A stretch of 34,805 bases of DNA. It comes from a virus. The notes beneath the pieces are model-generated. The model searched no databases, was not told where the DNA came from, and was given only the letters and a program-made list of their open reading frames with translations. Of this stretch, positions 23,090-30,694 are shown one piece after another. The position numbers and the translations under genes are program-made. Every line of letters starts with the position of its first letter. Positions within the stretch are counted from its first letter, which is position 1. The DNA is taken from positions 1 through 34,805 of IMG/VR virus record IMGVR_UViG_3300030090_000611; one strand, written 5' to 3'.

Positions 23090-24815
23090 TCCAGTTATCT
23101 CCTACATTGTATGCACCATCTAAAGGACAGTTTAGTTTTAGTATTGGAGCTGTATCTATAATTGCTTGTACACCTCGTTTACCTACTTCTTCTGCTTGAT
23201 CTTCTTTTACTTCAACCTGCCATTCGTCATGCACGTTAGCCACTATTTTAGCATCCAAGTCTCGGATGTAGTGGTTAAATAAAACTAATGCTTGTTTCAT
23301 TACTATACTACCTGCACCTTGTAACAAAGTATTTAAAGCAGCGTGTTCAGATCTAACAATTAACTTTCGATTATCAATGCCTTTTAAGAATCCTTTTTTC
23401 GATGCTCTTCCAACTCTGTCTTTAAGATCCCTAAATGATGGTAGATTATAGAGGAAACTGTCTCTAATTCTTTCTGCATCTTTGACGCTTCCTCCAAGAA
23501 TTGTAGATAGCTTTCTAGAACCTGCTCCGTAGCAGAGGGCATAGATGAATACTTTTGCCTGATCTCTTGATTTAAGTCCCGCAAGTTTTTGATTAGTGGT
23601 GTGTATATCTCCGTTAATGATTTCATTTGTGTACTCCTTATCGTTCATATAGTGTGCTAACATTCTTAATTCTAGTTGTGATGCATCAATACCACACAAC
23701 TTATAACCTTTTGGCACTGTCCAACAAGAACGACATTCTTTACCATACTCGGCTCTAGTACTTGGAATCTGTCCAGTATTAGGATTAGAGTGTGTCATGC
23801 GTCCAGTTATTGTACCATTAGGGTTTACATACCCATGTATTCTACCATCTTTAAGTTCTTTTAACCATGAAGAAACTTGGGCAATTCTTTTCTGCAACAT
23901 TAAATAAGTAGCTATCAATGTAGCTTGTGGTATATCTTTTATACCTTGCAATATTTTTTCATCTACCATTGGTTGATTAGTAGGTGTGAACTTCTTAGGC
24001 TTCCAACCAAAGTCAATTAAGTATTCACCTATTTGCTTTCTAGATCCTAAATTAAAATCAGTTTTAATACATCGTTTAACTTTTTTAGATATAGACATTT
24101 CTTTGTATTCGTCTTCAGTTAATCTAACTCTTTTCTTTAACTGTCTACAGTTTGCAAATTTAGATAGGCTACCATCATTATTGTATCTAGGGCGAAGCAT
24201 ATGTTCTTCGACTTTAGGTTTAAAAACCTTCCTAACTTCTTTAGTTGTCTCATTAAGTTTCTCTTCTAGTTCTGAAACTAAAAGCATAGCTTTCCGTTCA
24301 TCTAATAGAAAGCCATGTTCTCTTTGCTGACAAACTATTTTCATTACATCGTGTTCTAATTCTATAGACTGTTGAGAGAAGCCTCTGCTTTCTTCTTTAA
24401 GTTTATTGTAAACTCTGTAGTTTAGTTCAACATCATTAATACAATAAGTTAACATTTCATTTGAGTATTCTTTAAACTCTTTGAACTCTAGTTTATTATG
24501 GCCCAAACGATAACCCCAAGATTCTAAGCTATGACCGCCTTCTCTTGTTGGATTAAACAGTCTAGATAATACAAGAGTATCTACTATTTTCTTATCAAAC
24601 AAATTAACATTTTTTAATTTATTAATAACTGGAATATCGAATCCAATAATATTATGTCCAATCAATTTATCAGCTTTTGAAAGAAACATAATCCCTTCAT
24701 CTATCTCAGAAGGATTAAACGTATGTACTTCTTTTGTATCTACATCTAAAGCAACTATACACCAGATTATACTAGCATCTAAGTCATCCGTTTCTATATC
24801 AAATACAAGATTCAT
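23076..24815 (-). CDS. DNA polymerase, family A (T7-like), with 3'-5' exonuclease
   Basis: A protein of 579 aa, shorter than T7 gp5 (704). Proofreading motifs: FDIETD (D6, E8), GHNIIGFD (53-60) and CINDVELNY (D128). Polymerase motifs: GIDASQLELR (motif A, D377), RDQAKVFIYALCYGAG (motif B, R417, K421, Y425) and NVHDEWQVEV (motif C, H529, D530, E531). Y425 stands where E. coli Pol I has Phe762, as in T7 (Tyr526), a state linked to fast lytic phages. No DnaJ-like zinc insertion is seen between the two domains. AGGAG before the ATG overlaps the primase-helicase stop. It would copy the genome with the primase-helicase and SSB encoded upstream. Confidence 0.96.
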   Translation of the reverse strand: MNLVFDIETDDLDASIIWCIVALDVDTKEVHTFNPSEIDEGIMFLSKADKLIGHNIIGFDIPVINKLKNVNLFDKKIVDTLVLSRLFNPTREGGHSLESWGYRLGHNKLEFKEFKEYSNEMLTYCINDVELNYRVYNKLKEESRGFSQQSIELEHDVMKIVCQQREHGFLLDERKAMLLVSELEEKLNETTKEVRKVFKPKVEEHMLRPRYNNDGSLSKFANCRQLKKRVRLTEDEYKEMSISKKVKRCIKTDFNLGSRKQIGEYLIDFGWKPKKFTPTNQPMVDEKILQGIKDIPQATLIATYLMLQKRIAQVSSWLKELKDGRIHGYVNPNGTITGRMTHSNPNTGQIPSTRAEYGKECRSCWTVPKGYKLCGIDASQLELRMLAHYMNDKEYTNEIINGDIHTTNQKLAGLKSRDQAKVFIYALCYGAGSRKLSTILGGSVKDAERIRDSFLYNLPSFRDLKDRVGRASKKGFLKGIDNRKLIVRSEHAALNTLLQGAGSIVMKQALVLFNHYIRDLDAKIVANVHDEWQVEVKEDQAEEVGKRGVQAIIDTAPILKLNCPLDGAYNVGDNWSETH

Positions 24816-24823
24816 TAATACTC

Positions 24824-26470
24824 CTAAAAAGGTATGTCATCAAAATCATCATCGTCATCCTCTCCATTATCAAAGACCTCTGTTAGTCTACCAGATTCTC
24901 CATCATAAGACAAGATAGAACCGAGTCCAACGTCACCAGTGTATCTAGATTTTAAAACTAATAGCTTTGTTTTGTTAGCTTCTGTTTCATCCTCAGACAT
25001 TTGGTTCCTAGCTAAAGCTAATACACAATCAGATAATTGAGCTATGCTTTGGCTACCTCTAAGATGACTAAGATTAATCTCAGCACCATTCTCATGTCCT
25101 CTGTTACCATCTATACGTCTAGGATGTGCTACAAGTATAAGTCCTACTTCAGTTTCCTCAACTAAAGATCTAAGCCTAGTCATTATATTATCAATACCTC
25201 TACGCTCATCGCCTTCTGATAAAGAAGAAACCAGCATATGCAAGTGGTCTACAATAATCCATTTACAACCGCAGCCGACTATCATAAATCTTAACTTAGA
25301 AAATATCTCATCAATATCATGGATGCCGAGATGAGCATGAACCCACACTCTATCTTTGTTGTCACCTAGATAAACCTTACCAAAGATTTCATCTAACTGT
25401 TCTTTAGAATACTCTTCTCGTACTTGATCTATGTAGAGCCTAGCATTAGCTTCAATAGACATAATACCATCAACAGTTCTACGCCATGATTCTTCTAAAG
25501 CCATGATGCCAACTGAATCCTCAGTATGATTTATAATCCAGTGTTCTAATTCTCTTGTAACTGTAGACTTACCAAGACCAGTACCGCCAGTAAGGGTTAC
25601 TAATTCACCTCTTCGTAGGCCATACAGTTTATTATTCAAGCCCTCCCAAGGATAAGGTATGCACTCTTTCTTTTCTCTATTGTGATACTTGTCTTGTTGA
25701 TCTGAAATATTCATTACCCCAGATGGTGTATAGGTTTTAGACTCCCACCATGACGCTACAAATGCTTTGTGTTTGCCTTGCTTGAGTGCATCATTAGGAT
25801 CTTTGATTCCTGTAGGCAGAGTTAATATCTTTGCTGATCCGGGTTTTAAAATCCTAGCAACTCTTCTTGCATTATCTTGCCCTACCTTATCACTATCAAA
25901 GGCAATGATAACTTGGTCATAAGACTGTAGAAACTCTAAGTTTTCTTTAACATCTTTCAATGCACCGCCAGCACCATTCTTAATAGATACGCAAGCATAC
26001 TTAGAACCTAACATTTCATAAGCAGCCATAGCATCGCACTCACCTTCTGTAAGTGTAATCATCTTGCCGCCACCCGAAAATAATTGTTGACCAAATAACA
26101 TTACACCTTTAGCAGAGCCTCTCCAAATAAACTCTTTAGTTTTACAAGTTCTAACCTTAGTCGATACCATCTCATTAGATATGTAGTAAGGATAGTAGTG
26201 ATGATTGTCATCGGATTTAACGCCATATGTTTTAGCAGTATTTAAAGATATGTTTCTATCTTTTAATTCTTGGAAGGAACCTTCTTCAAAGCTAGTCATT
26301 TTAGAGTTTCTCTGGTATGTTTTAAAATCAGACACATTAGTCGAGTCACCATCATAGTTTGGTAAATATGTTTGACAACTAAAACAGTAACCGTTCCCAT
26401 CTTGGTCAACTGATACAGGATCGCTACCACCACATTTAGTACAGGGCAGATGGAATTTAACAAAGGGCAT
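24824..26470 (-). CDS. Primase-helicase, T7 gp4-like
   Basis: A protein of 548 aa, near the 566 of T7 gp4. An N-terminal zinc finger (C10, C13, C29, C32) recognises priming sites. The Toprim part holds TEGECD (E142) and FDSD (D192, D194) for primer synthesis. The RecA-like helicase has Walker A GGTGLGKST (295-303), a Walker B-type WIIVDHLHML and VAHPRR further on. The C-terminus ends EDDDDDFDDIPF, an acidic tail with terminal Phe like the one T7 gp4 uses to hold its polymerase. GGAGG precedes the ATG by about 10 nt; a terminator lies between it and the SSB-side genes, so it may have reduced read-through or its own promoter. Confidence 0.95.
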   Translation of the reverse strand: MPFVKFHLPCTKCGGSDPVSVDQDGNGYCFSCQTYLPNYDGDSTNVSDFKTYQRNSKMTSFEEGSFQELKDRNISLNTAKTYGVKSDDNHHYYPYYISNEMVSTKVRTCKTKEFIWRGSAKGVMLFGQQLFSGGGKMITLTEGECDAMAAYEMLGSKYACVSIKNGAGGALKDVKENLEFLQSYDQVIIAFDSDKVGQDNARRVARILKPGSAKILTLPTGIKDPNDALKQGKHKAFVASWWESKTYTPSGVMNISDQQDKYHNREKKECIPYPWEGLNNKLYGLRRGELVTLTGGTGLGKSTVTRELEHWIINHTEDSVGIMALEESWRRTVDGIMSIEANARLYIDQVREEYSKEQLDEIFGKVYLGDNKDRVWVHAHLGIHDIDEIFSKLRFMIVGCGCKWIIVDHLHMLVSSLSEGDERRGIDNIMTRLRSLVEETEVGLILVAHPRRIDGNRGHENGAEINLSHLRGSQSIAQLSDCVLALARNQMSEDETEANKTKLLVLKSRYTGDVGLGSILSYDGESGRLTEVFDNGEDDDDDFDDIPF

Positions 26471-26495
26471 AAATAAAAACCTCCATATTGCAAAT

Positions 26496-26525
26496 AAAAA
26501 AAAGGGCTACTTGATAATAGCCCTT
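26496..26525 (-). terminator. Rho-independent terminator between 79 aa gene and primase-helicase
   Basis: The inverted repeat AAGGGCTA (26502-26509) and TAGCCCTT (26518-26525) makes an 8 bp stem with an 8 nt loop. On the minus strand the stem is followed at once by a T run. It ends leftward transcripts carrying SSB and the 79 aa gene; the primase-helicase downstream must rely on read-through or another promoter. Confidence 0.8.
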
Positions 26526-26532
26526 ATTAAGT

Positions 26533-26772
26533 TTAGGTTTCTTGTTCTGGTTCAGGCTCCTCAATTATAGCATCATCAACTAAGGCTGCTACTATAACTT
26601 CATTTAGTTTAGCTTGAGCTGCTTTGAATACATTGTATTCTAGTTCGGCTCTCCTTAGTGACCCCTGCTGTAATTCAGCAAGAGTCACGAAAGATGCTTG
26701 AGCTTCAGAACCAAGTTTTGAAACATCATAGTTCTTACCTTCAAACCTAAACACTTTATTTAGATCACTCAT
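26533..26772 (-). CDS. Small acidic protein after SSB, unknown
   Basis: A protein of 79 aa coupled to the SSB gene by ATGA and followed by the terminator. It has a short beta-like start FRFEGKNYDVSKLG, a long helix (LAELQQGSLRRAELEYNVFKAAQAKLNEVI) and an acidic tail IEEPEPEQET. Similar layouts occur in unassigned phage proteins; no function known. It may work with SSB given the tight link. Confidence 0.7.
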   Translation of the reverse strand: MSDLNKVFRFEGKNYDVSKLGSEAQASFVTLAELQQGSLRRAELEYNVFKAAQAKLNEVIVAALVDDAIIEEPEPEQET

Positions 26773-27197
26773 ATATCTGCTACCTCTTCTTCTAATGCAG
26801 TAAACTCATCGTCATCATTATCTGGATTGTATTCAATAAGATCTACAACTTGCATCTTAACAAAGTCTAAACCTTTATATTGCCTACCATTCCAAGTAGA
26901 TTCCCACTCGTTGTACTTAACTTTAACTTTAGAACCATTGCCTACATTAACATCAAGCGGTTCTAGGTTTCTGCCTATAAGTTCAGGAGCCTTACGGATC
27001 ATACCATTAGGGCCATTAACTTTACGCTTAATGACAATAGCAGGGCCTTCATCCATTTGCTTTACAGCAAAACCCCTATCCTCAAAGTCAGATGCAGTCT
27101 CGTTGTCAACTATAAGATTGACACTGTATGCAGGTTCAAACTTAGTGTTAGGCGTTTTAACAAAAGCCCAATATGCAGTTCCTTCTAATACAGCCAT
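26769..27197 (-). CDS. Single-stranded DNA-binding protein, gp2.5-like
   Basis: A protein of 142 aa. AYWAFVKTPNTKFEPAYSVNL, GPAIVIKRKVNGPNG and GSKVKVKYNEWES with GLDFVKMQVVDL match an OB-fold SSB commonly found in T7-like marine phages. It ends in an acidic tail (NDDDDEFTALEEEVADI), the part that SSBs use to contact polymerase and helicase. A clear promoter stands upstream at 27229-27257 and GGAGG precedes the ATG. It coats DNA strands during replication and recombination. Confidence 0.85.
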   Translation of the reverse strand: MAVLEGTAYWAFVKTPNTKFEPAYSVNLIVDNETASDFEDRGFAVKQMDEGPAIVIKRKVNGPNGMIRKAPELIGRNLEPLDVNVGNGSKVKVKYNEWESTWNGRQYKGLDFVKMQVVDLIEYNPDNDDDEFTALEEEVADI

Positions 27198-27228
27198 GTA
27201 AATATACCTCCGTTTGTGATGTTTGCAA

Positions 27229-27257
27229 ATCTTATCAGGTCAAAAGCAGCTTGTCAA
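27229..27257 (-). promoter_or_regulatory. Sigma-70-like promoter for SSB unit
   Basis: On the minus strand TTGACA (27257-27252), 17 nt spacer, TAAGAT (27234-27229). The TGA stop of the gene before lies inside the -35 box (CGCTTGACAAG). The expected start near 27222 leaves a leader of about 25 nt with GGAGG before the SSB ATG. Confidence 0.65.
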
Positions 27258-27553
27258 GCGTAATCTTTTTCCCATCCTTTACTTCTACGTCTTTTGCCAG
27301 CTTGCCATGCTTTAATAGTAGCATCTAATCTAGCAGCACTCCAGTACTGAGCAGCAAGAGCTTCCTTTAACTTATTGATAGTCATAGTTATTTTCTTACT
27401 GGATTCAGCTTTTAAAGTGCCTCTTTTATTCCCTACTTCTATATAGTAAGGTCTAAAACCTTGACCAATATGTAGCCATACAGTAAACTTATCGCTACGT
27501 TTTGGATTTAATAAAAACCTTTTAAGTTCTAAAGTTTCTTCATGCACAGTCAT
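27254..27553 (-). CDS. Small basic protein, unknown (99 aa)
   Basis: ATG 27553 (MTVHEETLEL) is preferred to in-frame ATG 27595 because GGAGG stands 9 nt before it and the longer form would run inside another gene. The sequence has beta-like FTVWLHIGQGFRPYYIEV and a basic helical C-terminus ending AGKRRRSKGWEKDYA; it may bind nucleic acid. Its TGA stop forms part of the -35 box of the SSB promoter. Confidence 0.65.
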   Translation of the reverse strand: MTVHEETLELKRFLLNPKRSDKFTVWLHIGQGFRPYYIEVGNKRGTLKAESSKKITMTINKLKEALAAQYWSAARLDATIKAWQAGKRRRSKGWEKDYA

Positions 27554-27695
27554 TTGTTGATGCCTCCATAAAAATATCAGTATTAAATCTAGCATTGTCG
27601 GCTTTAAAGACTTGAGCTAATGCTTTAATAGTATCTATATCTGTTCCTTTTTGTTTTAAAATGTTAGCGATTGCTACATAGTGTTTCTTAGACAT
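27540..27695 (-). CDS. 51 aa conserved-type small phage protein
   Basis: A frame starting MSKKHYVAIANILKQ; it begins right after the stop of the upstream gene and overlaps the next by 14 nt. The order helix, ALAQVFKADNARFNTDIFMEA resembles a small protein motif (ADNPRFDRxRFLxA) frequent on actinobacterial and marine phages and plasmids, of unknown function. Two frames side by side with good ribosome sites support it. Confidence 0.68.
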   Translation of the reverse strand: MSKKHYVAIANILKQKGTDIDTIKALAQVFKADNARFNTDIFMEASTNDCA

Positions 27696-27917
27696 TTAGT
27701 TTCCTATTAAGTAGTTTAAAAACTCTGGGAAGTGATTGGAAATTATAGTATCTATCTCCGCTCTTATATCGTGATCATCATGTTCGTGCCTTAAATATCT
27801 AGCAAACTTATAAAACAATTTACGATTTGGTGTAGAGCTATAATTAAAAGCCCAATGTTTCGCCCAAGCATCATCTAATGCTTCCATCATTTCTGAATTA
27901 GGATCTATTGCACTCAT
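27696..27917 (-). CDS. Small protein, unknown (73 aa)
   Basis: Starts MSAIDPNSEMMEALDD and is rich in aromatic residues and His (KHWAFNYSS; YLRHEHDDHDIRAEID). GGGAGG precedes the ATG and the start overlaps the upstream stop as ATGA. Helical throughout with no visible metal site pattern beyond a His/Asp cluster (HEHDDHD). Function not recognised. Confidence 0.68.
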   Translation of the reverse strand: MSAIDPNSEMMEALDDAWAKHWAFNYSSTPNRKLFYKFARYLRHEHDDHDIRAEIDTIISNHFPEFLNYLIGN

Positions 27918-28084
27918 TGTTCCTCCCTAGTTTTAATTTCAAGCTCAACAAAATCTATTAAAGCCTTTTTAAAATCTTTTTGATTACTTCTTAAAACTGG
28001 CATATAAGGTTCACTATCCCTGTAATAAATCCAGTAGTCTAAAAAAATTTCTATATGTCTTTGTGTTTCTATTTCTTTATTCAT
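27914..28084 (-). CDS. Small helical protein, unknown (56 aa)
   Basis: ATG 28084 (MNKEIETQRH) is chosen since it lies one base after the upstream stop; the longer frame from 28135 would run within that gene and has no ribosome site. It is an acidic, aromatic, helical protein (HIEIFLDYWIYYRD; DFKKALIDFVELEIKTREEQ). No motif recognised. Confidence 0.62.
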   Translation of the reverse strand: MNKEIETQRHIEIFLDYWIYYRDSEPYMPVLRSNQKDFKKALIDFVELEIKTREEQ

Positions 28085-28085
28085 A

Positions 28086-28325
28086 TTACCACACCAATAC
28101 TTCATTGCAAGTTTCGATCCAACACTTAGCTCCACAGTCTAAAGGTTTATCAGGAGAATAAATAACTCTAGCTACAGTCTTGCCTCTACCATCAAGTATT
28201 TCTACATGATTACCTTTTCTATTTTGAGTATAATCCTTTGCTGTTATCACAGGTTTCATATCACCTGTAGCTCTGCTATTATACTTTATATTATGCTGAT
28301 TAATGTGTATTCTAGTGCGTTTCAC
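28086..28325 (-). CDS. Small conserved-type phage protein with GTG start (79 aa)
   Basis: GTG 28325 overlaps the preceding stop as GTGA, with GAGGAG 8 nt ahead. It begins MKRTRIHINQHNIKYNSR and carries NHVEILDGRGKTVARVIYSPDKP and DCGAKCWIET. This layout (INQHxI, VYSPxKPLxCGAxxWIET) is familiar from many small phage and bacterial proteins of unknown role, probably a beta-rich fold. Confidence 0.72.
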   Translation of the reverse strand: MKRTRIHINQHNIKYNSRATGDMKPVITAKDYTQNRKGNHVEILDGRGKTVARVIYSPDKPLDCGAKCWIETCNEVLVW

Positions 28326-28474
28326 TTAGTATTCTCCTCATATTCAATCACAAGTTTCCACCTAAAACTAGATGGCATTATACCTCTATCAATTAAAAAA
28401 TCAAGAACCATCTCATCTATCGGGCCTTCTTCAGATGGTGTAGCATCCTTAGCATCAAGAGTTATTTGTTTCAT
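28322..28474 (-). CDS. 50 aa microprotein upstream of GTG-start gene
   Basis: A frame starting MKQITLDAKDATPSEEG with AGGTGAT before the ATG and a GTGA overlap to the next gene. Acidic, with one helix DEMVLDFLIDRG and a basic-aromatic end SSFRWKLVIEYEEN. No family recognised; coupling supports it as real. Confidence 0.62.
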   Translation of the reverse strand: MKQITLDAKDATPSEEGPIDEMVLDFLIDRGIMPSSFRWKLVIEYEENTK

Positions 28475-28496
28475 AATATCACCTATAAATTTAAAG

Positions 28497-28519
28497 TGAG
28501 CAGTTTTATATCATGCTCA
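28497..28519 (-). repeat. Short inverted repeat after DUF932-like gene
   Basis: TGAGCA (28497-28502) and TGCTCA (28514-28519) can pair over 6 bp with an 11 nt loop, between the DUF932-like stop and the 50 aa gene. On the minus strand the T tail behind it is weak, so it is at best a partial terminator or an RNA-processing site. Confidence 0.3.
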
Positions 28520-28535
28520 GGATTTTCAGGAGAAA

Positions 28536-29507
28536 TTAGGCAGCTATTTTAAACAATGAATTAGTCGAGATAACCTCTCTAACCTTTTCAGAGTTCTTGT
28601 AGTTTACCATAGGCATATCAACAACTGGCTTGGCTTTGGTAGGAGATGGCCCATAATGACTAGACCAATCGGTCAATACATTATAGACAGCCCAAAGATT
28701 GTGTCCAAGTCTAGGAGCATAGTCAGAAGTGTATTTACTAAGCATATATACTAATGCTTTGTTATTATAAACCGCACTATCATTTAAAGTTTCGTCCCAT
28801 CTTTGTCCTTCTTTCAAAAGCTGTAATGCTTTTTTAGAACCTGCCAACTCTGCAATAATACTAAAGAATTGAGAGATACTGACTTTAGTTTCGTACCATC
28901 TATGCCATATGGTATTTTGCTGGTCGAGGATACCTACAACATTGCTTATAATATTAGCAGCGTGTTCTAAATTTAAAGACATGGTGTGCCTATTTTTATA
29001 AACACTAGCGGCCCCTGCTGTAAATACTTGACCATTCAAGCAAGCAGACTGTCGGATACCAACTGATTGCCAGTAAGCCATTTTAGAATTATAAGCGTTG
29101 ACTGCAAGAAATGTAAGCTCCCCAGTATCACCGCATGGAGTTGTAATAGTATGTTCTGGTAACAGGTGTCTAACAAAACATACTGCACCATCTTCTCCAA
29201 CAGTAATGGTTTCTTCTAGCCCTTCTAAATTTAAAGAAGATCTTTTAAGAATTGAGCGAGTGCTGTCTATCATATCTTTATGATGTACTGGCTTGTATCG
29301 CTGACCATGTGTCCCTAACTCAAGACCAGTATCAGTCCTAAAATAAACTTTCTTTTTATTCTGAGCTATCTCAATATCGGAACCGTCATTTAAGACAGCC
29401 GTATAATATGGTATTGCTGTCAATACTTCAAAGTCAGCATCGCCATATCCTTGAGGAAACTCAGTAGTGATTGCACTAGATCCGAACATATTAACTATAT
29501 TATCCAA
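28536..29507 (-). CDS. DUF932-like phage protein
   Basis: A protein of 323 aa. GTHGQRYKPVHHKDMID (65-81), SVGIRQSACLNGQVF (about 148-162) and the overall order of a beta-rich N-terminal and helical C-terminal half resemble the DUF932 family of phage and plasmid proteins, whose job is unknown; some members lie near recombination genes. A promoter-like site and a structured leader of about 150 nt precede it, so it is probably made early and in quantity. ATG 29507 has only a distant GGAG (about 11 nt). Confidence 0.72.
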   Translation of the reverse strand: MDNIVNMFGSSAITTEFPQGYGDADFEVLTAIPYYTAVLNDGSDIEIAQNKKKVYFRTDTGLELGTHGQRYKPVHHKDMIDSTRSILKRSSLNLEGLEETITVGEDGAVCFVRHLLPEHTITTPCGDTGELTFLAVNAYNSKMAYWQSVGIRQSACLNGQVFTAGAASVYKNRHTMSLNLEHAANIISNVVGILDQQNTIWHRWYETKVSISQFFSIIAELAGSKKALQLLKEGQRWDETLNDSAVYNNKALVYMLSKYTSDYAPRLGHNLWAVYNVLTDWSSHYGPSPTKAKPVVDMPMVNYKNSEKVREVISTNSLFKIAA

Positions 29508-29570
29508 GATAATTCTCCAGAAGTTTTAGAAGAAGTGTTACTAACGTCACTTAAACTGCTCTTTTTAGAT

Positions 29571-29617
29571 AGCGAGTCCCATTAAGGGGGCAGTAGGTAC
29601 TTATAATTAAGCTCGCT
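29571..29617 (-). promoter_or_regulatory. Structured 5' leader of DUF932-like gene
   Basis: Within the 150 nt leader, AGCGAG (29571-29576) pairs with CTCGCT (29612-29617), and inside it CCC (29578-29580) faces GGG (29586-29588). The two nested stems lie between promoter and start codon. It could protect the RNA or control translation; no known riboswitch pattern was recognised. Confidence 0.35.
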
Positions 29618-29633
29618 GCTTCGATGGGGCCTA

Positions 29634-29662
29634 GCTTAACGCCAAGCCTCGTCCCTTGTCAA
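29634..29662 (-). promoter_or_regulatory. Promoter-like site before DUF932-like gene
   Basis: Minus strand CGCTTGACAAG with TTGACA at 29662-29657. At 17 nt spacing the -10 reads TTAAGC, a poor match, so the call rests mostly on the shared extended -35. As at the SSB promoter, the TGA stop of the gene before (29661-29659) is part of the -35 box. Confidence 0.45.
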
Positions 29663-29868
29663 GCGACTTTTATATTAGAATCATTTACAAATCCATAATG
29701 TTCTGGACATACAGCACCGTTATCTACTTTAATAAAAGCATTAGCCAAACCACATTCAATGCATACATTAAAGTTTTTGTAGCCTAGCATAGCTAGTTTC
29801 TCTCTATTCTTTTTATTAGACACTAGTTTTTTCAAACCTTTAATACTAATTTCATAATCATCAATCAT
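29659..29868 (-). CDS. Small zinc-ribbon-like protein (69 aa)
   Basis: Starts MIDDYEISIKGLKKL. VCIECG and VCPEHYG give a C-x2-C...C-x2-H set that may bind zinc. Its start lies within the end of the upstream TTG-start gene. Small zinc-ribbon proteins in phage early regions often bind host proteins or nucleic acid; this is not shown here. Confidence 0.7.
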   Translation of the reverse strand: MIDDYEISIKGLKKLVSNKKNREKLAMLGYKNFNVCIECGLANAFIKVDNGAVCPEHYGFVNDSNIKVA

Positions 29869-30031
29869 TTAAATTGCCCTCAATTTCTTTTATTAGTACG
29901 TTGATAACTTCATCGCACATTATTTTCTTACCTTCATCTATCAAAGTTATGTTGTTCCCTTTACTTTGTAGTTCAAGTATAGTAGACTCTATTAAAAGCA
30001 TAACTGCTCTAATTGTTTGTTGATCTACCAA
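29861..30031 (-). CDS. 56 aa helical protein with TTG start
   Basis: The frame starts at TTG 30031 (MVDQQTIRAVMLLIESTILE) with AAGGAG 8 nt upstream; the first internal ATG would drop 10 residues. It fills the gap between the 65 aa membrane protein (7 nt overlap) and the zinc-ribbon gene (8 nt overlap). Helical, mildly acidic, no motif. Confidence 0.6.
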   Translation of the reverse strand: MVDQQTIRAVMLLIESTILELQSKGNNITLIDEGKKIMCDEVINVLIKEIEGNLND

Positions 30032-30222
30032 GATTTATTCTCCTTTTTATTTAAATAAGTATCGACAATTTCTATCCAAGCATACCAGCCACAGCAGCCA
30101 ATTAAAAATCCAGATAAGAATATTATATAAAATTCTTTTCTTGGAACAATACCATACATCCATTCAGTACCTAATAAAAAAACTGCAATCGCCAAACCAA
30201 AACCACATAAAAAATTAGCCAT
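30025..30222 (-). CDS. Small two-span membrane protein (65 aa)
   Basis: Hydrophobic helices at about 3-18 (NFLCGFGLAIAVFLLG) and 31-52 (FYIIFLSGFLIGCCGWYAWIEI), with a charged tail LNKKENKSW. GGAGG precedes the ATG within the upstream gene (8 nt overlap). Lies in the early region; such proteins may alter the host envelope or block superinfection (inference). Confidence 0.7.
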   Translation of the reverse strand: MANFLCGFGLAIAVFLLGTEWMYGIVPRKEFYIIFLSGFLIGCCGWYAWIEIVDTYLNKKENKSW

Positions 30223-30394
30223 GAATTTCTTCCTCCATTACTTTACAAAAAGAATCCGAGAACTGGTCAACATACTCGAAGCCATGCTTCAGTGCCAACT
30301 TTATCACATCGGCCATGAATTTGTCACGCTCTTCATCACTACCATCAAAGATAGCTTCAGACCATACATTACAACAATCAATTAGATTTTGCAC
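30215..30394 (-). CDS. 59 aa protein with GTG start, unknown
   Basis: GTG 30394 with AGGAG 6 nt upstream opens a frame MQNLIDCCNVWSEAIFDGSD ending EEEIHG. It is acidic and helical with three cysteines and overlaps the membrane-protein start by 8 nt. Base composition is less AT-rich than its neighbours. Not recognised. Confidence 0.65.
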   Translation of the reverse strand: MQNLIDCCNVWSEAIFDGSDEERDKFMADVIKLALKHGFEYVDQFSDSFCKVMEEEIHG

Positions 30395-30466
30395 AATAAG
30401 CTCCTACATTAATTAAGATAACTAATATCATCATTATAATAATACTATTATATGATAATAAAAATA

Positions 30467-30500
30467 AACTTAATAGACCTATTAAGATAACTATTAAGTT
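30467..30500. repeat. AT-rich inverted repeat with three CTATTAAG motifs
   Basis: AACTTAATAG (30467-30476) is the reverse complement of CTATTAAGTT (30491-30500); a third copy CTATTAAG lies at 30479-30486. On the minus strand the outer repeat forms a 10 bp stem followed by TATTTTTA, just after the stop of the 60 aa gene. It could be an attenuator, an operator or part of an origin. The gap around it (30395-30503) holds no gene. Confidence 0.45.
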
Positions 30501-30503
30501 CAT

Positions 30504-30686
30504 CTAGAAATCTATCTCTTGTTTTTCTAATTCAAAAGAATACCCTAGTTGTCTAACTATATCTAAAGTTTCTCTTGTAAAATTCTGATTCTTAGTAAGA
30601 CTTACTAATAGCTTACCAGTTTCACATACTGGTTTATAATAAGTATTACCCCAATTATTACCTAATTTTCTGAGTGTAATTTTCAT
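30504..30686 (-). CDS. Small protein, unknown (60 aa)
   Basis: Starts MKITLRKLGNNWGNTYYKP, with AGGAG 5 nt before the ATG. A short beta-like and helical sequence (LLVSLTKNQNFTRETLDIVRQLGY) without metal or catalytic motifs. Separate from its neighbours by short gaps. Function not recognised. Confidence 0.65.
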   Translation of the reverse strand: MKITLRKLGNNWGNTYYKPVCETGKLLVSLTKNQNFTRETLDIVRQLGYSFELEKQEIDF

Positions 30687-30694
30687 AGATTCTC

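Noticed and set aside
27554-27595. Extended N-terminus (MLDLILIFLW) suggesting a membrane start for the 99 aa protein
   Set aside because: This stretch is the end of the 51 aa gene read in another frame; GGAGG serves ATG 27553.
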